Below are positions 12,713 to 25,100 of a stretch of 64,000 nt of DNA, piece after piece. The stretch is taken from contig NC_060114.1 of the NCBI RefSeq assembly GCF_021155765.1, forward strand, positions 12,305,001 through 12,369,000, read 5' to 3'. Numbering within the stretch: position 1 is the stretch's first letter; each line of letters begins with the position of its first letter. Source of the stretch: Diprion similis (lineage: Eukaryota > Arthropoda > Insecta > Hymenoptera > Diprionidae). The position numbers were made by a program, and so were the translations under genes. The notes beneath the pieces are model-generated. The model was not told the DNA's origin, ran no database searches, and saw only the letters and a list, made by a program, of their open reading frames with translations.

Positions 12713-13389
12713 CTGAAAGGATAAACTCAAGAACAATGGCCGCGATACTGCTGCTAATTCTGACATCAACACGAGCAGGCGAGTGAGATGCTTGCGTTAT
12801 GTGTTGTGTGGTTGTGCGAGTGCATTGCGTTGCCGTACACTATCTCAATGGTTCCGAGAAACTCTCAAGTATCCCCCACCACTATAAATTTAACGGCTTG
12901 CGCATTTCAATATTCATCACCATTTTCAAACTGTCGTTGCCTTCCACCGCAAATTCTGTTCTTCCACATTTTACCTTTTTTATCAGACATTAGAAATCAC
13001 TACCAAATATGAACTACAGACGCTTGTCTGGTGCCTGTCTTGAACACAGCAGTGTGTCAATTCAGCATCACCACATTCACCTCAATCAAACGTGTAGTGA
13101 TGCTTGACCATCGAAAACTAAATTCTCACTGATACATATAAGCACAACGTTTGAATATTAATTTTTCTTCGTGTTTCTTGACTTTTGTAACAACACACGT
13201 GGCATTGTTTGATGTTTGAGAAATCGGAAAAAAAACTTGTGACAATTCAAAAATTAGTCATTGGAGGAAAAGGAGGTAAATTGTAGGAATGGGATGTATA
13301 TCGATGGTACCACCAGTAAGAATGAAACCTTAGTCAAGGTTAAGAACAAACAAATTTAATACTAAAAAAAGTTATTATATTCATCTCAC

Positions 13390-13439
13390 CTTCGAATACT
13401 ATCAGCGGATCTCTGCAGTAATTGAAGCAGTTCGAACAT
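13390..13439 (-). CDS. Candidate alternative first coding exon of the ZAD locus
   Basis: ATG at 13439 opens a short exon encoding MFELLQLLQRSADSIR and ends at a strong donor, CGAAG|GTGAGA. An in-frame TGA lies nine codons upstream, so ATG use is natural. The exon ends in phase 2, exactly the phase required by all four downstream finger exons (joined codon AGG or AGA, Arg). It lies between the shared exons and exon D. If used, it would give finger proteins lacking the ZAD. This is inference from one donor and matching phase; no transcript evidence is available. Confidence 0.4.
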
Positions 13440-15308
13440 CTTCTTCTTATGCGGTACACCAAATCAAAGGATGAATTCTTCGGGCATAATTCATCACTTT
13501 AACTCCTGAATATGCTTTGTTGTAACCACACAAATCACTTCGTTATTTACTCACTTCCAGTAATTATTAAAAATATGTCACGAAATATTGTAGTAATTGA
13601 TGGCTAATAGTGTGAACACCATCAAGATTCACAGAATATCATAGATTATCACAATTTCCATTGATTAAAAACGATAGATCTATGATGACAGCGTAAGGAT
13701 GTCGCGCAATTATGCAGCAACAATGCACATGCACATGACATGGCACAAGCTATACTATTTAAACACAATAAACATAATCTCTACACCCCTCAAATTATAC
13801 AAGACTGAGATATAAGTAATATAATGAACATGTGAAATGTAATAAAATTGATGAAAAAGGAAAGGTACAGGACTTCTAAAATGAATAAAAGAAATACTCG
13901 CCTTTTTCTAAATGTTGATATGGTACGTCTATCTGCATCCGAGATTCGTCAAAAGTTTTTGGTAATTGCTGATGACACAATTATCAATGCTGTGTAGATA
14001 TCTTGAATACCTTCTTCTTTCTTCAATTTTCGTTACAAGCTTTCTCAGATTTTCATAGAAAATTCAGCTACCATTCTTCTTTCAAAATTTTCAACACACG
14101 TCTAACACACACATTATACCAGGAGGGACACGCGAGAACTCCGTAAAAATAGGGAATATTTTTCACTTGTATATGCAAAAAGGTTTTCGTTAAACTAAAA
14201 CGCAACACCTACATGTGGGATATTCTTCGCAATGTTATCGAGGTACGACCGCATCGCGTCTAAATTAATCTTCACGGCAAAGCTCATCATTTTAGAAAAA
14301 AGTGTCTCGACCAAAATTGGTCATGTGCGGCATTGAGTGCCTTACATAAGCGTGGTAATGTTATATCGACAACACGTATATGAGATTGTTTTGTGGACAG
14401 ACAAAAGTTTTAAAAACAATCGAATAGAGAGCATTTGCAATTGGATACAATGCTAGCAGAATTGAAATTGTCTGTCGATTAGATATGAAATTTCTCTGTC
14501 CATCAAACAATAATTTCAATATTTAAAGAAAAATAACAAAAAGAAAACTGAGTATACTCTTATGAAAGAATATACATATTCACATATACAGCATCAATTT
14601 ACATACATTTTAAATATTCTCATCCCTGATCGCAAAAAAGTTTTGACCAACAATGTGCAGCTTGCATTATCTATGCTGTATAGCAACTGATTTCCTTTCA
14701 TATAAGCATACAAAACCATGCTCTTATACTATGCATACATCATATATGATATAATAAAAAGCATTTAGCAATTTGTATTACCAATTCATTAATTACCTGA
14801 ATATTAATTTAGTAGCACACGATTCAGAGACTCGACAGATAAAAAAAATGTACAAAGCATTGGTATAATCATCAACTTTTCTTTTTTTGCAAATTAGTAT
14901 TTTCCAATTTAACAAATTGCTAAAGACCCAGAGCCAGAGATGGTTGTGAGGTGTGTAGGTGGACACATTTCATTTTGTGCCCTGTGCACCTTAACAATTA
15001 AAAGGTGACTAACTCTCCAGAGTACCCATCTAGATTGTTTGATCAGAAATTTACATCAACACTGACCGAGGAAAGTACAATAAAAAAAAAAAAAATAAAA
15101 AAAAAAAACCTATTCGATTTCAAAAGATGATTAAAAAAAGTTTTCAACTCGTATTGCCAGAATTCCCGTTGAAAAGAAAAAAAACAAAAAATAAAAACAG
15201 CCTAATTACTTAGAAGAATGAGTGTTTGCGCATGTGTGTGGATTTCACAACAGAACACCTTTGGCTCTCAATGGTAAGGGCAGTGAAGAAAAAAAAAGGA
15301 AAACTCAC
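13440..15308. other. Intron between shared exons and finger exon D
   Basis: AT-rich, with A-runs near 15080-15120. No exon other than the candidate first exon at 13390-13439 was seen. Confidence 0.55.
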
Positions 15309-17428
15309 CCAGACTTGGGATCACCGTCAGTTGTCTGGGGCATGGCCATTTCTGGTATTTCCACGATTTTTTGCTGCTGCAAACCGGACGGACCAGCTTC
15401 GTCGCAAGCCAAGGATACATTTACAAACGTCGTAGGTTCAATCGTTCTACTATTATTAGGATCTTCTTCGCTTTCTTCCTTGACAGGTAAACCTGTATTA
15501 AAAACGAATTGTTCAGATTAAACACAGACTCCAAGTCACTAAGTACATCCGAACACCATAATAGTCAGTTTGATGCAACGTACATTATTAAAATTAGAAA
15601 CAAATTCAAAACACATTGAGCATATTCTAAGAATTTTAAGACTATTAGGCAAACAAAATGAATTTCTCCATGTACCATCATCACCATCGCAATCATCGTC
15701 AGAGTTTTCTTCATCTTCACTTGTGTCCTCTTCCTCGTCCTGTTGATGCGTTGTTGCATTAGTTTGGGACTGAGTGATCTGTTCGTGTCCAGGTTGACTA
15801 CTTGGACCAGGTACAGCCTGTTGAATGGGTTGGATGGGTTGGATGGGCCCGGTACTCGTATCCATTGGTACAGCAGTTAATTGCTGCTGGGTTGAGCTGG
15901 GAATAATTAAAGGCATGCCCAGTCCCATATTGTCTATTACTCCAATGCCAATGCCAGGCTGTACACCAGTCACCTGTATGGCTGCGCCTCCCAAGCCGCT
16001 GGAATTGTTTTCTTCTTGTTTCATTGTGCTCTGTGAATAAGAGTCATAATCACAATGTTAAAACTATGTATTACGGATAAACAAGGAATAACCAAGGTTA
16101 ATTAGATTTCAATGTGAAACTAAACGCCGGCACAAGCTTTTGATTGAGTTTGCCAACAGATTGCAGATACCGAACACATTCGGAAAAAAATTGTAATATC
16201 TCAATACAATTTATTTCGTATTTGAAAGACCGTTCTCAGTAGCAGTGTCACGATCCCTTCACATACATGTTGATCTAACACCTGTTCTAGTTTGTGCCAC
16301 TCTAAGAACTTATTTCTGATACAAAACCAGTGACAAAATTCTCAATAGTAAAAAGTTTGATGCAAAATCAGATTACTAAAGTTAATATGGACATAAGCCA
16401 TTCAATTGAACAATCCAGTCCACTTGCCAATAAAAAAAGATAAACTTGATATTAATTGTACTCAAATGTTGGCAGAAGATATATCTCAACAATTATACTG
16501 CATTAATAGTTTAATTAAGAGAGTATAAAACATACATGTCCGAAATATTGTGGTCACTGTTTACAACGTTGTCAAGGTAAACAAGAAAAAAAATAGAAGA
16601 ACAAATATAAATAAGATTGTGCTGTGTTCAAGATCGTGGTGTCAGAGCAGAAGAGTTCAATTACCGGATTTAGGACTCCAGTGACATAGCCTTGTTTGTC
16701 TTCCAAACCAACTTCGCCAAGCCATTGGAGTAGCTGCTTCTCTGCGTTTGCCGTCGTGTTCCAAAATTGGTAGAGTAATTCTACTTTGTAAACGCAATCG
16801 TCGCATATCTTTTTAGGTAACTTGTCTTCCCGTGCAACCTGTAATAAAAATCATTTGTAAAACACGGTTCGCTCCGAGTCACATCTATATTGATCTATTT
16901 ATACATGGCATAGTTGATAGAACAATATTCGGCAATTAAAGTGGAATTATATACATAATTCACAGGAATAGAGCCGGAGACGCTGTAGCGTCCCTTTGTT
17001 AGGAATGGCGTCGGATTCCCTGCCGTAACGACGCGGCAAAAGCAACGAGGAACTATGACGGGGGGGGGGGGGGGGGGGGGGAGAGATTTAACAACTACAC
17101 AACAGCAACACCGAAGCGGTATTTCACGTACGAGATAAGAAACTGTAATAGAGGGAACGGTGAGCGACAACCACGCTGTGTATTCGATACGTACGGGATC
17201 GATAAATTTATTGTAATTGGAAGGAGACAATAACCGTGACAAAATGGCGACCGTATAGTGGCTGGCGTAGAGCGATGGCGTAGTTTATAGGCTTACCTTG
17301 ACCGGCAGGCAAGCCGCAATCTTTAAAAAAATCTGCCTGACGTCACCCTCACCCTCGAATATCGGTACGGACACACGATCTTTCATAAGACACAATCTGC
17401 ACAAATCCAAGTAGTCGAGGGACGACAT
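15309..17428 (-). CDS. Shared 5' exons of a ZAD zinc-finger transcription factor (N-terminal part, four exons)
   Basis: Four exons read in frame: 17428-17297, 16838-16665, 16030-15676 and 15492-15309. The first two encode a zinc-finger-associated domain (ZAD), an arthropod dimerisation module, with zinc-binding pairs C10-x2-C13 (DLCRLC) and C56-x2-C59 (KICDDC). Exon 3 is Gln/Pro/Thr-rich, then strongly acidic (DEEEDTSEDEENSDDD). Exon 4 continues this linker and ends TCTGG|GTGAGT in phase 2, about 281 residues from the start. There is no stop and no zinc finger in this part, so it must splice on to something. The four downstream finger exons on this strand all open at an acceptor in the complementary phase. 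The ATG at 17428 is followed at once by the ZAD. I do not recognise a specific fly orthologue. The ZAD call is firm; the splice to the finger exons is inference. Confidence 0.85.
17060..17081 (+). repeat. Run of 22 G residues in intron 1 of the ZAD locus
   Basis: An uninterrupted G22 tract followed by GAGAGA lies in the intron between the two ZAD exons. In the transcript (minus strand) it reads as C22. It is likely length-polymorphic. Confidence 0.95.
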
Positions 17429-17760
17429 TGTTCCACGTAAAACGCCACTTCGAGACGCAAGCCGCGCCCGTAGACGCGTTCGTTCCTTGAACTTTCAACA
17501 GAGACCTGGCTCAGCGGTGGGAGGCTAGTACTGCCGAGCTGCCGGATCCGTTGACGAGTGTGGCGACACTGACGACATACCTCCCCCCAACCTTCCCCGG
17601 AACCGGCTATCGATCGGCCTGCGATGCTTACCGAGCCTTACCGAGACGTCTCGATGCCGAAACGAGTGTCGCGGGACTCGCGAGCGTCGGACTGTAGACG
17701 ATAAACGGCGATAAGCGCGCTGGCGACTGCTGACGACCAGCGTTACGAGTTTGGTACCAT
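17429..17760. promoter_or_regulatory. CpG-rich promoter region upstream of the ZAD locus
   Basis: Immediately upstream of the ZAD start codon the composition changes sharply from AT-rich to GC- and CpG-rich, with many CG steps between about 17420 and 17740. This fits a CpG-rich promoter of a germline-expressed gene. No TATA box is obvious. Confidence 0.35.
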
Positions 17761-19682
17761 TGTACTAAATCCCATACCTTTTTAAAGTATTTAATAGGTC
17801 AGTACGCCATTTGCCGATCTAGTACGCTTTTTAATTTCAGTACCCGACTACGAAAAACATTCAAAAAACGCATGAAACCCCTAAAGAGTAAACTCCTGAC
17901 TTGCGCCACATGGAGACTGAAGATTGTTGCGTTGTTGTTGTTGAGAAAAAATAATGCGTCGAATAACAAAGCAAGCCAACCAATTCATCGAATGACCATT
18001 CAGTGCATTGAGTTGTGTTGGGTTGGAGGAACTGTTATTCGACGAAGTGTTTTAGATGAATTATTTTCGAATTTCCCGCACATCGAATTCAAAACATATT
18101 AGAAGTGATATATAAGCGTATGTGATAACTATATCGTTTTACTATATAATCTTATAAGCTAATGCTGTGGCTCAAACGATACGTTATAAATCACAACTGC
18201 GATGTTCGTATGGGATTAAAAAAAATAAAATAAAAAAAATAAAACGCCAACGTCTGTACTCATTTGTTATATATTCTATTTTATTTGAAGTGGCGGCCAA
18301 TTTAGTACGAAAATTCGAAATCCGTTAAGGTGTAGCGCTACCGACTAGTACTAAACCAAGATAATAATATACCTATACCAAACCAGTAAAGGAATAAGGA
18401 TAGCTCACTGTGGCAACATTGCTGGCGACTAATGGCCACGGCGTTGCAGTTGAATTAATTCATGTATAATGTCGTTGGTTTCGATTTGTCTCAACTCACA
18501 ACCTCAATGACGCTGCCACTGCGGTATTCTGATGCCGAACAATTAATAATTTAGAGCAACAGGCATTCCGTCGAGACGATTGATCGTCTACTGTAGGTCT
18601 ATTCGTCTTAGTATCTCCGATTACCGCCCTCAGACGCGCAATCAAAAAATTATGTCGCAACCGATATAGCGCTGTACACTTAATCGATTTCGTGAATTAT
18701 TCTCACAGGAATATGCACTTGGCGACATGGAGATTAGATTAACACAATCGCTGGTCTCTCAACCCATCAATGCACCAATACGTAAAATAGAAATTATTAC
18801 GCATGACGGAACATGACGACGCGATAATTGTACGTTTTGATGATCATCCCAATTATGATTCCTTACCCTATGTTCTCGCAGTCTGCTATATGCAAGTGTA
18901 CAATTTGTTTCCTGAAAATATAGCGTATAGCGACACTGTCATAACTTTAGTCGTAGGAATTCCTCGTTGAAGTTGACCTTGCCAGGAGGCAGCAACTGAC
19001 GGGCTGGTAAGAGATACGTAGTGCCTTCAATCTTTCGAATTCGTGAACTTTCAAAATAAAATAAATTTCTAATAAGCTGCAGTAGTTCTTCATAAAAATT
19101 TAAACGAGAAAACAGTTTTACCTACGTGATAACAATTATTCCATTTCGAATGGTATTATTCCAATAAGAATTCTACTTTCATGAAAAGTTGAATCCACTT
19201 CCTTCGAGTGTTTGAAAAAGTATTTTTTTAGCGCCGATGTCTGTAGTGTCAGCAACAAACAGATCGTGGTCATGCTATAGATTGTTACCGACAGAGTACA
19301 TTAGTCATCGCCACGGATCTTCCGTAATTCTGTTACCGACAGTGTGTGTTAGTAAATGTTGTCAAAGGGCTTTCGTAGTGCCGAGACAACAAATATTGCC
19401 TACAGTTCTACACTTCGTCTACTACCATGGTACTCCTAGCTGACGAATACTTTTATGCATACATTTGTCATCTCCAGTCTATCGCAACCTACGTATCTTC
19501 ATACTCTTGAAAAGGGCACTGCGACAGGAAAAAACAAGAATATAACGAAATTACAGCGTATGGTAGAATTGAAAACTATCGAGGTTATGCTCCAACTTGA
19601 CAGTTCGTTTATTGCTTTCCACGCGATTGCGGACTAATAATTTTGAAACTACTGTCAAAATCGTGATCAAAGTACATGAAAG
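17761..19682. other. Divergent intergenic region between the ZAD locus and DNA polymerase beta
   Basis: No exon seen. A 12-base direct repeat TGTTACCGACAG occurs twice near 19285 and 19331. It should hold the promoters of both flanking genes. Confidence 0.5.
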
Positions 19683-21217
19683 ATGAGTAAACGAAAGGCA
19701 CCCGACAACGCCGACAATCTAAACAGTGATCTCTCCGATTTTCTGATAGGTATACATCCCCTAGGTTTCATTGAACTTTGACGCACACTTACTGGATCAA
19801 AGTTTAATAATCATTTTATTCGAAGTGAAAATGTATGAAAAAATTTACAGAGCTAGCAAATTACGAGCGGAATGTTAGTAAAAATATCTACAAGTATAAC
19901 GCCTACCGTAAAGCCGCTGGAACTTTGGCCGCGCTATCATACCGAGTAAAGAATGGTGAAGAAGCAAAAAAATTGCCAGGGGTTGGAGAGAAGATCGCAA
20001 AAAAAATAGATGAGTTCCTTCAAACTGGAAAATTACAAAAACTCGAAAAAGTAAGTTATCGTTCAGTCCTAATCTATAGTAATGTGTGTACGTCAATATC
20101 GATATCCTTGAACTCTATAGAACATTGAGATTTCATAGTGCAGCTGTATCAGGATACAACCTTGTACTTGTCATTTTCAGATTAATGCTGATGGCATCAG
20201 TGCTCCTATAAACTTGATGACCAGAGTATCCGGAATCGGACCATCGAAAGCAAAGGAATTGGTAGATGCTGGCATAAAGACTTTGGAAGAACTGAGAAAA
20301 AACCAAGATAAATTAACACATCACCAGAAAATTGGTTTAAAGTATGATTTTTACAGGATTTGGAATTTCCCCTACCATTCGCGTAATCTTGAAATAATTT
20401 TTGATGAAGGCATTTCAAGCTTTTTCTTCCTCAATATATTTGTAGTAATTTTTTTTACATTTTTGGCAGGTACTTTCAAGATTTTGAACAGAAAATTCCA
20501 AGGGAAGAGGTGCAGCGACTTGAGACGAGTCTCAAATCGGTGATTGCTGATTTAGACAAAGAATATGTTCTTACGATCTGTGGTAGTTATAGACGTGGGA
20601 AGGATGAGAGCGGCGACATTGACGTCTTGATAACACATCCAAAATTCACATCCGAATGCATGGATGCGAAAAAAAAAGGCGGTATGCTAAAAAGTGTTGT
20701 TGAACATCTTGAAAAGGAGGGAATAATCACGGAGACAATCTCTATAGGCAATACAAAGTTCATGGTATGTAGCTGTATTCACAAAGAACATCTTAATTTG
20801 CATCAACACAGACTTAAGCATTGTCAAAATTGGAATTGCTTTCAAACAGGGTGTTTGCAGAGATCCAACAGATTCGAGCAAACCATTTCGCCGACTTGAT
20901 ATAAGGCTTACTCCCAGCGATCACTACTACTGTGCCATATTATATTTTACGGGCAGTGATTTATTCAATAAAAATATGCGAGCATACGCACTTAAAAAGA
21001 AATTTACATTGAACGAGTATACCTTGAAACGTCTAACCTTGGAAGGTACGGATCAACAAGCAAAATCCTGCAATTAACTCTAAAATTTGGATTAATCGAC
21101 CCTTTTACAATGTCTATTGAAGGGTTACCAGGGGATGCTGAAGTAATCACGAGTGAAGAGGATATTTTCAGTAAACTTGGACTTCCATACAAAAAACCGG
21201 AAGAAAGAAATTCATAA
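19683..21217 (+). CDS. PolB: DNA polymerase beta
   Basis: Six exons join in frame: 19683-19749, 19851-20050, 20181-20341, 20470-20764, 20850-21045 and 21123-21217. They encode 337 residues; vertebrate polymerase beta has 335. The protein does gap filling and 5'-deoxyribose-phosphate removal in base excision repair. The 8-kDa lyase domain has helix-hairpin-helix [16 protein letters not shown], retaining the Schiff-base lysine context. The second HhH is [13 protein letters not shown]. The palm carries the catalytic GDIDVLITH pair and the third Asp in [23 protein letters not shown] matches the thumb. The N-terminus MSKRKAPD is the family start. The last intron is only 77 bases. The gene is head-to-head with the ZAD locus and tail-to-tail with HGSNAT. 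Drosophila has no such gene, so its presence helps narrow the host. Confidence 0.95.
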
Positions 21218-21763
21218 TGCCAAAGATTCACAAAATGATGTGATAATTCCAGGCCATGAAATTATGCGGATCATAACATAGTGTATACATATATGTATGT
21301 AACGTTTATTATTAGTTCAATATGTCCTGGGTAGAAATCATGTTAGACCTCATCAGTGTTGAGATCTATATTGTTATGAAATTATTACAAACTAATATTT
21401 TCAGCCATATTCTGTATCACAAAGCGAATGCGTAAATATAAGCTATATCTTAATATCAATCCAGTTGCTCCCAATTCTTATTCTATTCTCTTTATATTTC
21501 TGTTACTGAAAGATCAATAGTACTTATTAGCTGCAAAGTCTCATTTCAACGATTTGGTTGAAAAAATATCTCCAACAAAAATGAAAATCCGCCACAAGCA
21601 TATGCATACGTATGAATACGTAAATAGTGTTGGAGAATAAGATAAAATTAGATATGTTATATTTTACTCAAACCACGACCAATAACAAGCATTTGCCCAA
21701 ACTAAAGGGGATTTGTCTAAATTGGTAAAATAATAATGACATCTAACATAAGTATCGTTCATT

Positions 21764-21884
21764 ATCACGTTAAGCGTGGAACCGACTTTTCTGTGCTTTC
21801 CGTTTAGACGGCGTCCTGGGCCGACGCTGGCCAAATAAAAAGTTCACCGCCAGTCTCTGCGACCGACTCCACGCTTATCCTGAT
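21764..21884. repeat. Short inverted-repeat element between polymerase beta and HGSNAT
   Basis: TAAGCGTGGA (21771-21780) is exactly inverted at 21868-21877 (TCCACGCTTA). Partial matching extends outward (ATCA/TGAT) and inward (CCGAC). It may be a small MITE or a structured 3' element; no clear target duplication. Confidence 0.45.
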
Positions 21885-22130
21885 AAAAATGCCAAAATAT
21901 CAGTCAAACCAGTTTGAATGAATCTGACGAACATGGTCGTTTGATAACTGAAACACTTTTCCGTCAAGAATTAAATCTTACTGATTGGAACGAGTCGCTA
22001 AAGTAAATCATTTGTGTGGGCTGGTAGAAACAGTGGGTGTATATTGCCCAAAACGAAAGGCTCAAAATTAGATTATCAATTTCTTCATTCCACTTAATTA
22101 TTTGACTGATGGTTTCGAATTCTGAGTTGT

Positions 22131-25100
22131 CTATACTGTGAGAATGATTTCTTTCTTGTGAAGCACATAAGCAATAATGGCCCAAAGTGCCGTGGTCCAC
22201 AAGTTTAGTGATAATACATTAGCATGCGTTCTAACTCCATTAATCGTCCAGGTCCATGGAAATACTCCCATTGTGAAGTAATGCCCCATATACAAGAATA
22301 TAGCATTTGTACCTGAAAAATAGCAAATGAAATCAACACATATTACTCAAATGCAAAAGAAATCAGAATAAAGTATACCAGAAAAGTTCGTAACTTGCCT
22401 GCATAAAAGAATGGAGCTCCATTCCACCAATGTTGAAGATCAATCAGAACATAGAGAATTGTATTCATGGCAAATGCCATACTAGATGTTGCGAGCACAT
22501 AAGACAACGACATCATCGATTTATTAACAGGAATAACGCCATCTTCTTTGCTGAAGTTGCATAAAATACCAGCCAAAATACCCTGCATCGCATAATAAAT
22601 AATTCATACAAGTTTTTTTCAAAGAGTTCAGTATCTCTCTGATCAATAGCTGAAATCTTACCGTAACCACAGACCACAAAAGCCAACGAATCACTCGGGA
22701 TTTTGCTTGGTGATATGTTAGCATAATTCTACCGGCTTGAACACCCATATAAACCAGTAATACGGCTGAAATGGTGCTCATAATTCCTAGATGAGAGATA
22801 AGAAGGAGAAAATTATAAACAGTCTGCACTTTGTAGGTGTGTAACAACGATTCATTCGTAAGTCAATAACTGAATATGCACACCTTCAGGGTCGTAGGGT
22901 GGGTGTGTTCCATAAACTCCGGACTTCTTCTTCATATATATATGGTTACCGAAAACAGTTCTGTCGATATAACCAGCTGCTCCTGCAGTACAATTAGCAT
23001 GTGCTTCACGTTCATAAAGTCCACCTGGTCCTAAGTATCCCTTTGGACAACCAGGAACTGGTAGAAGGAACGTCAGGAGCAAGTGTGTTGTTGCAATAGC
23101 AATAATAACCAACCACTGCGCCCAAGCATCCAAAATGTCTTGGAGGAATTTTAGTCGATCATACTGCAAAAAATAAAATCCTCAATCACCAATGGTTTGT
23201 TAATGTTAGCATAAATATCTCAGCAGATCGATTAAAGATTCATCATGTATATTAAATTATTCGTTCAAAAATCGCTTTTAGAGCCAACCTGAAAAGTTCG
23301 TTGCGCCTTGGTGAATATAGCTTCAAGTGTCGCGCAAATAAAATATGATACTCCCAATAATTGTAAGATTCCTGGAAATCTAAGATCGCTGAGTTTTAGA
23401 ATCCCATAATTCTCAGTTGTTCTACTTAGTGAGTTTATAACCAGGCCAAGAAAAATCAAAGTAACAGATCGACGAAAACAACGTAAAATAATCCTGCTTC
23501 GGGATATGGATATCCTAAGTTGGGTACGCAGTGAAATTATTATGGTGAATCCCATGATCCATGCAAAGCTGAAATCAATCACAATATTGGATATTATTCA
23601 AGATTTCACATAAAAAAAACCAATGTTGACTTAAAGTAAGGAGAACATTTGCAAAGGTCTGTTTCATGCTTACAATGGCAACACCAAGTCTGCTAGCGTT
23701 ATTCCATTCCATGGGCTATGATTGAAAAACCAGTATTTACCCCCACCGTTGTTGACGAATATCATCAATAGAATCGCAATTCTGGGAAAAAAATTTATCC
23801 ATTTAATTACATCAGGAAAAACCGGTTTGCCTTGAATCATTATCTAAATTTAAGATCCTTATACCTAACATAGTGCTTCGTAAGAATTTTATTTTTTATA
23901 CTAGTGTTACTCTAAAACCAGTATTTATCCTCACTGTTGATGTATATTATGAATAAAAAAAAAATTCTTCCAACGAATTACGTCAGGAAACACTGGTTTG
24001 CCCTCACTCATTAACTAAGTTTAAGAAAATCTGTGTTCTTGCATCAAAAAATTCAGTGTTGAACATAGAATTTTCGGAACTTTGTAACACGGTGTTTTGT
24101 TTGGTCAAAATGTTTGTAGTGCTACAAAAATTGAGAAAAAATCGCCCCATCATGGACCGATGTCTGAATGATTGGAATGAAAAATAAGATGTTGCAGAAT
24201 TTTTGTAATTTTCAAATAATGCTAATTATGATAAAGCTAATACTTTAAATAAATTTGAATAATCATCAGACAGTGAAATTAAGAGTTATAGTAAAATATT
24301 TTAGAAGTTCAGGAGTGCTTTTGTGAAATTGGAGAATCGTATATAAAAGGGGAAAAACATTGGTTGAGTTGAGACGGAATGCCCCATTATGAAATTATAC
24401 GTTACCCACGAAAGGTGTCCAGAAATTTTGCTCTAGTGCTAGATCTAGTCACCCTCTCTATAGGCCTAGGTAAAGATTCGTTTTCTTGCAGTCTTCCCAG
24501 ATCCTGTAAAATGAAATACCAAACATTAGTAATATTAAAGTATCATCGATCACTTCCTTCAGGAAATATGCACTCACACTCTGAACTTCGGGCACATCTC
24601 TCCTTAAAAATCTGGTCATTATGCCAGAGCGAGCGACATATGCTCCGAGTACCCACGTTGCCGAGAGGAAAAATATGAGCATGAATGCTGCCAAAATTGC
24701 TGCAAAAATATTTATGTACAGAACTTTAGGTTCTAATATAGTTATGTTAAAGTTGCAGTTTTTAATTCCTTACGCATATATGCATTTGGTGGTTGATATG
24801 TGGTATAAATTTCTGAGCAGCTATGATCCGTCAAGTTCATTTCGTAATGTCCATGCTCCTCGAATTTAAAAGTGGTACTGAAAAATCATACAGTATTGGA
24901 GAATGCATGGAAAATAACATTATGCACGTAAAGATATGGAAATATTTGTCTACCATTTTGAGTGAAATTATATGCATAAAAGAATTTTCACATTAGAACC
25001 ATTATGTATGTAATTACATATATACTTTTCCTACACCTGGTAATTTACTGGTGCCTGTTGAATTACTGGTGCAGTTGCCCTGTATATTCTGAATAGTTTT

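Noticed and set aside
15222..15521. 99-codon plus-strand frame
   Set aside because: It is the antisense of the fourth shared exon of the ZAD locus, which has good splice borders and phase on the minus strand.
19280..19345. Direct repeat TGTTACCGACAG upstream of polymerase beta
   Set aside because: Only two copies, short, with no further structure; recorded in the intergenic entry but not convincing as a regulatory site.
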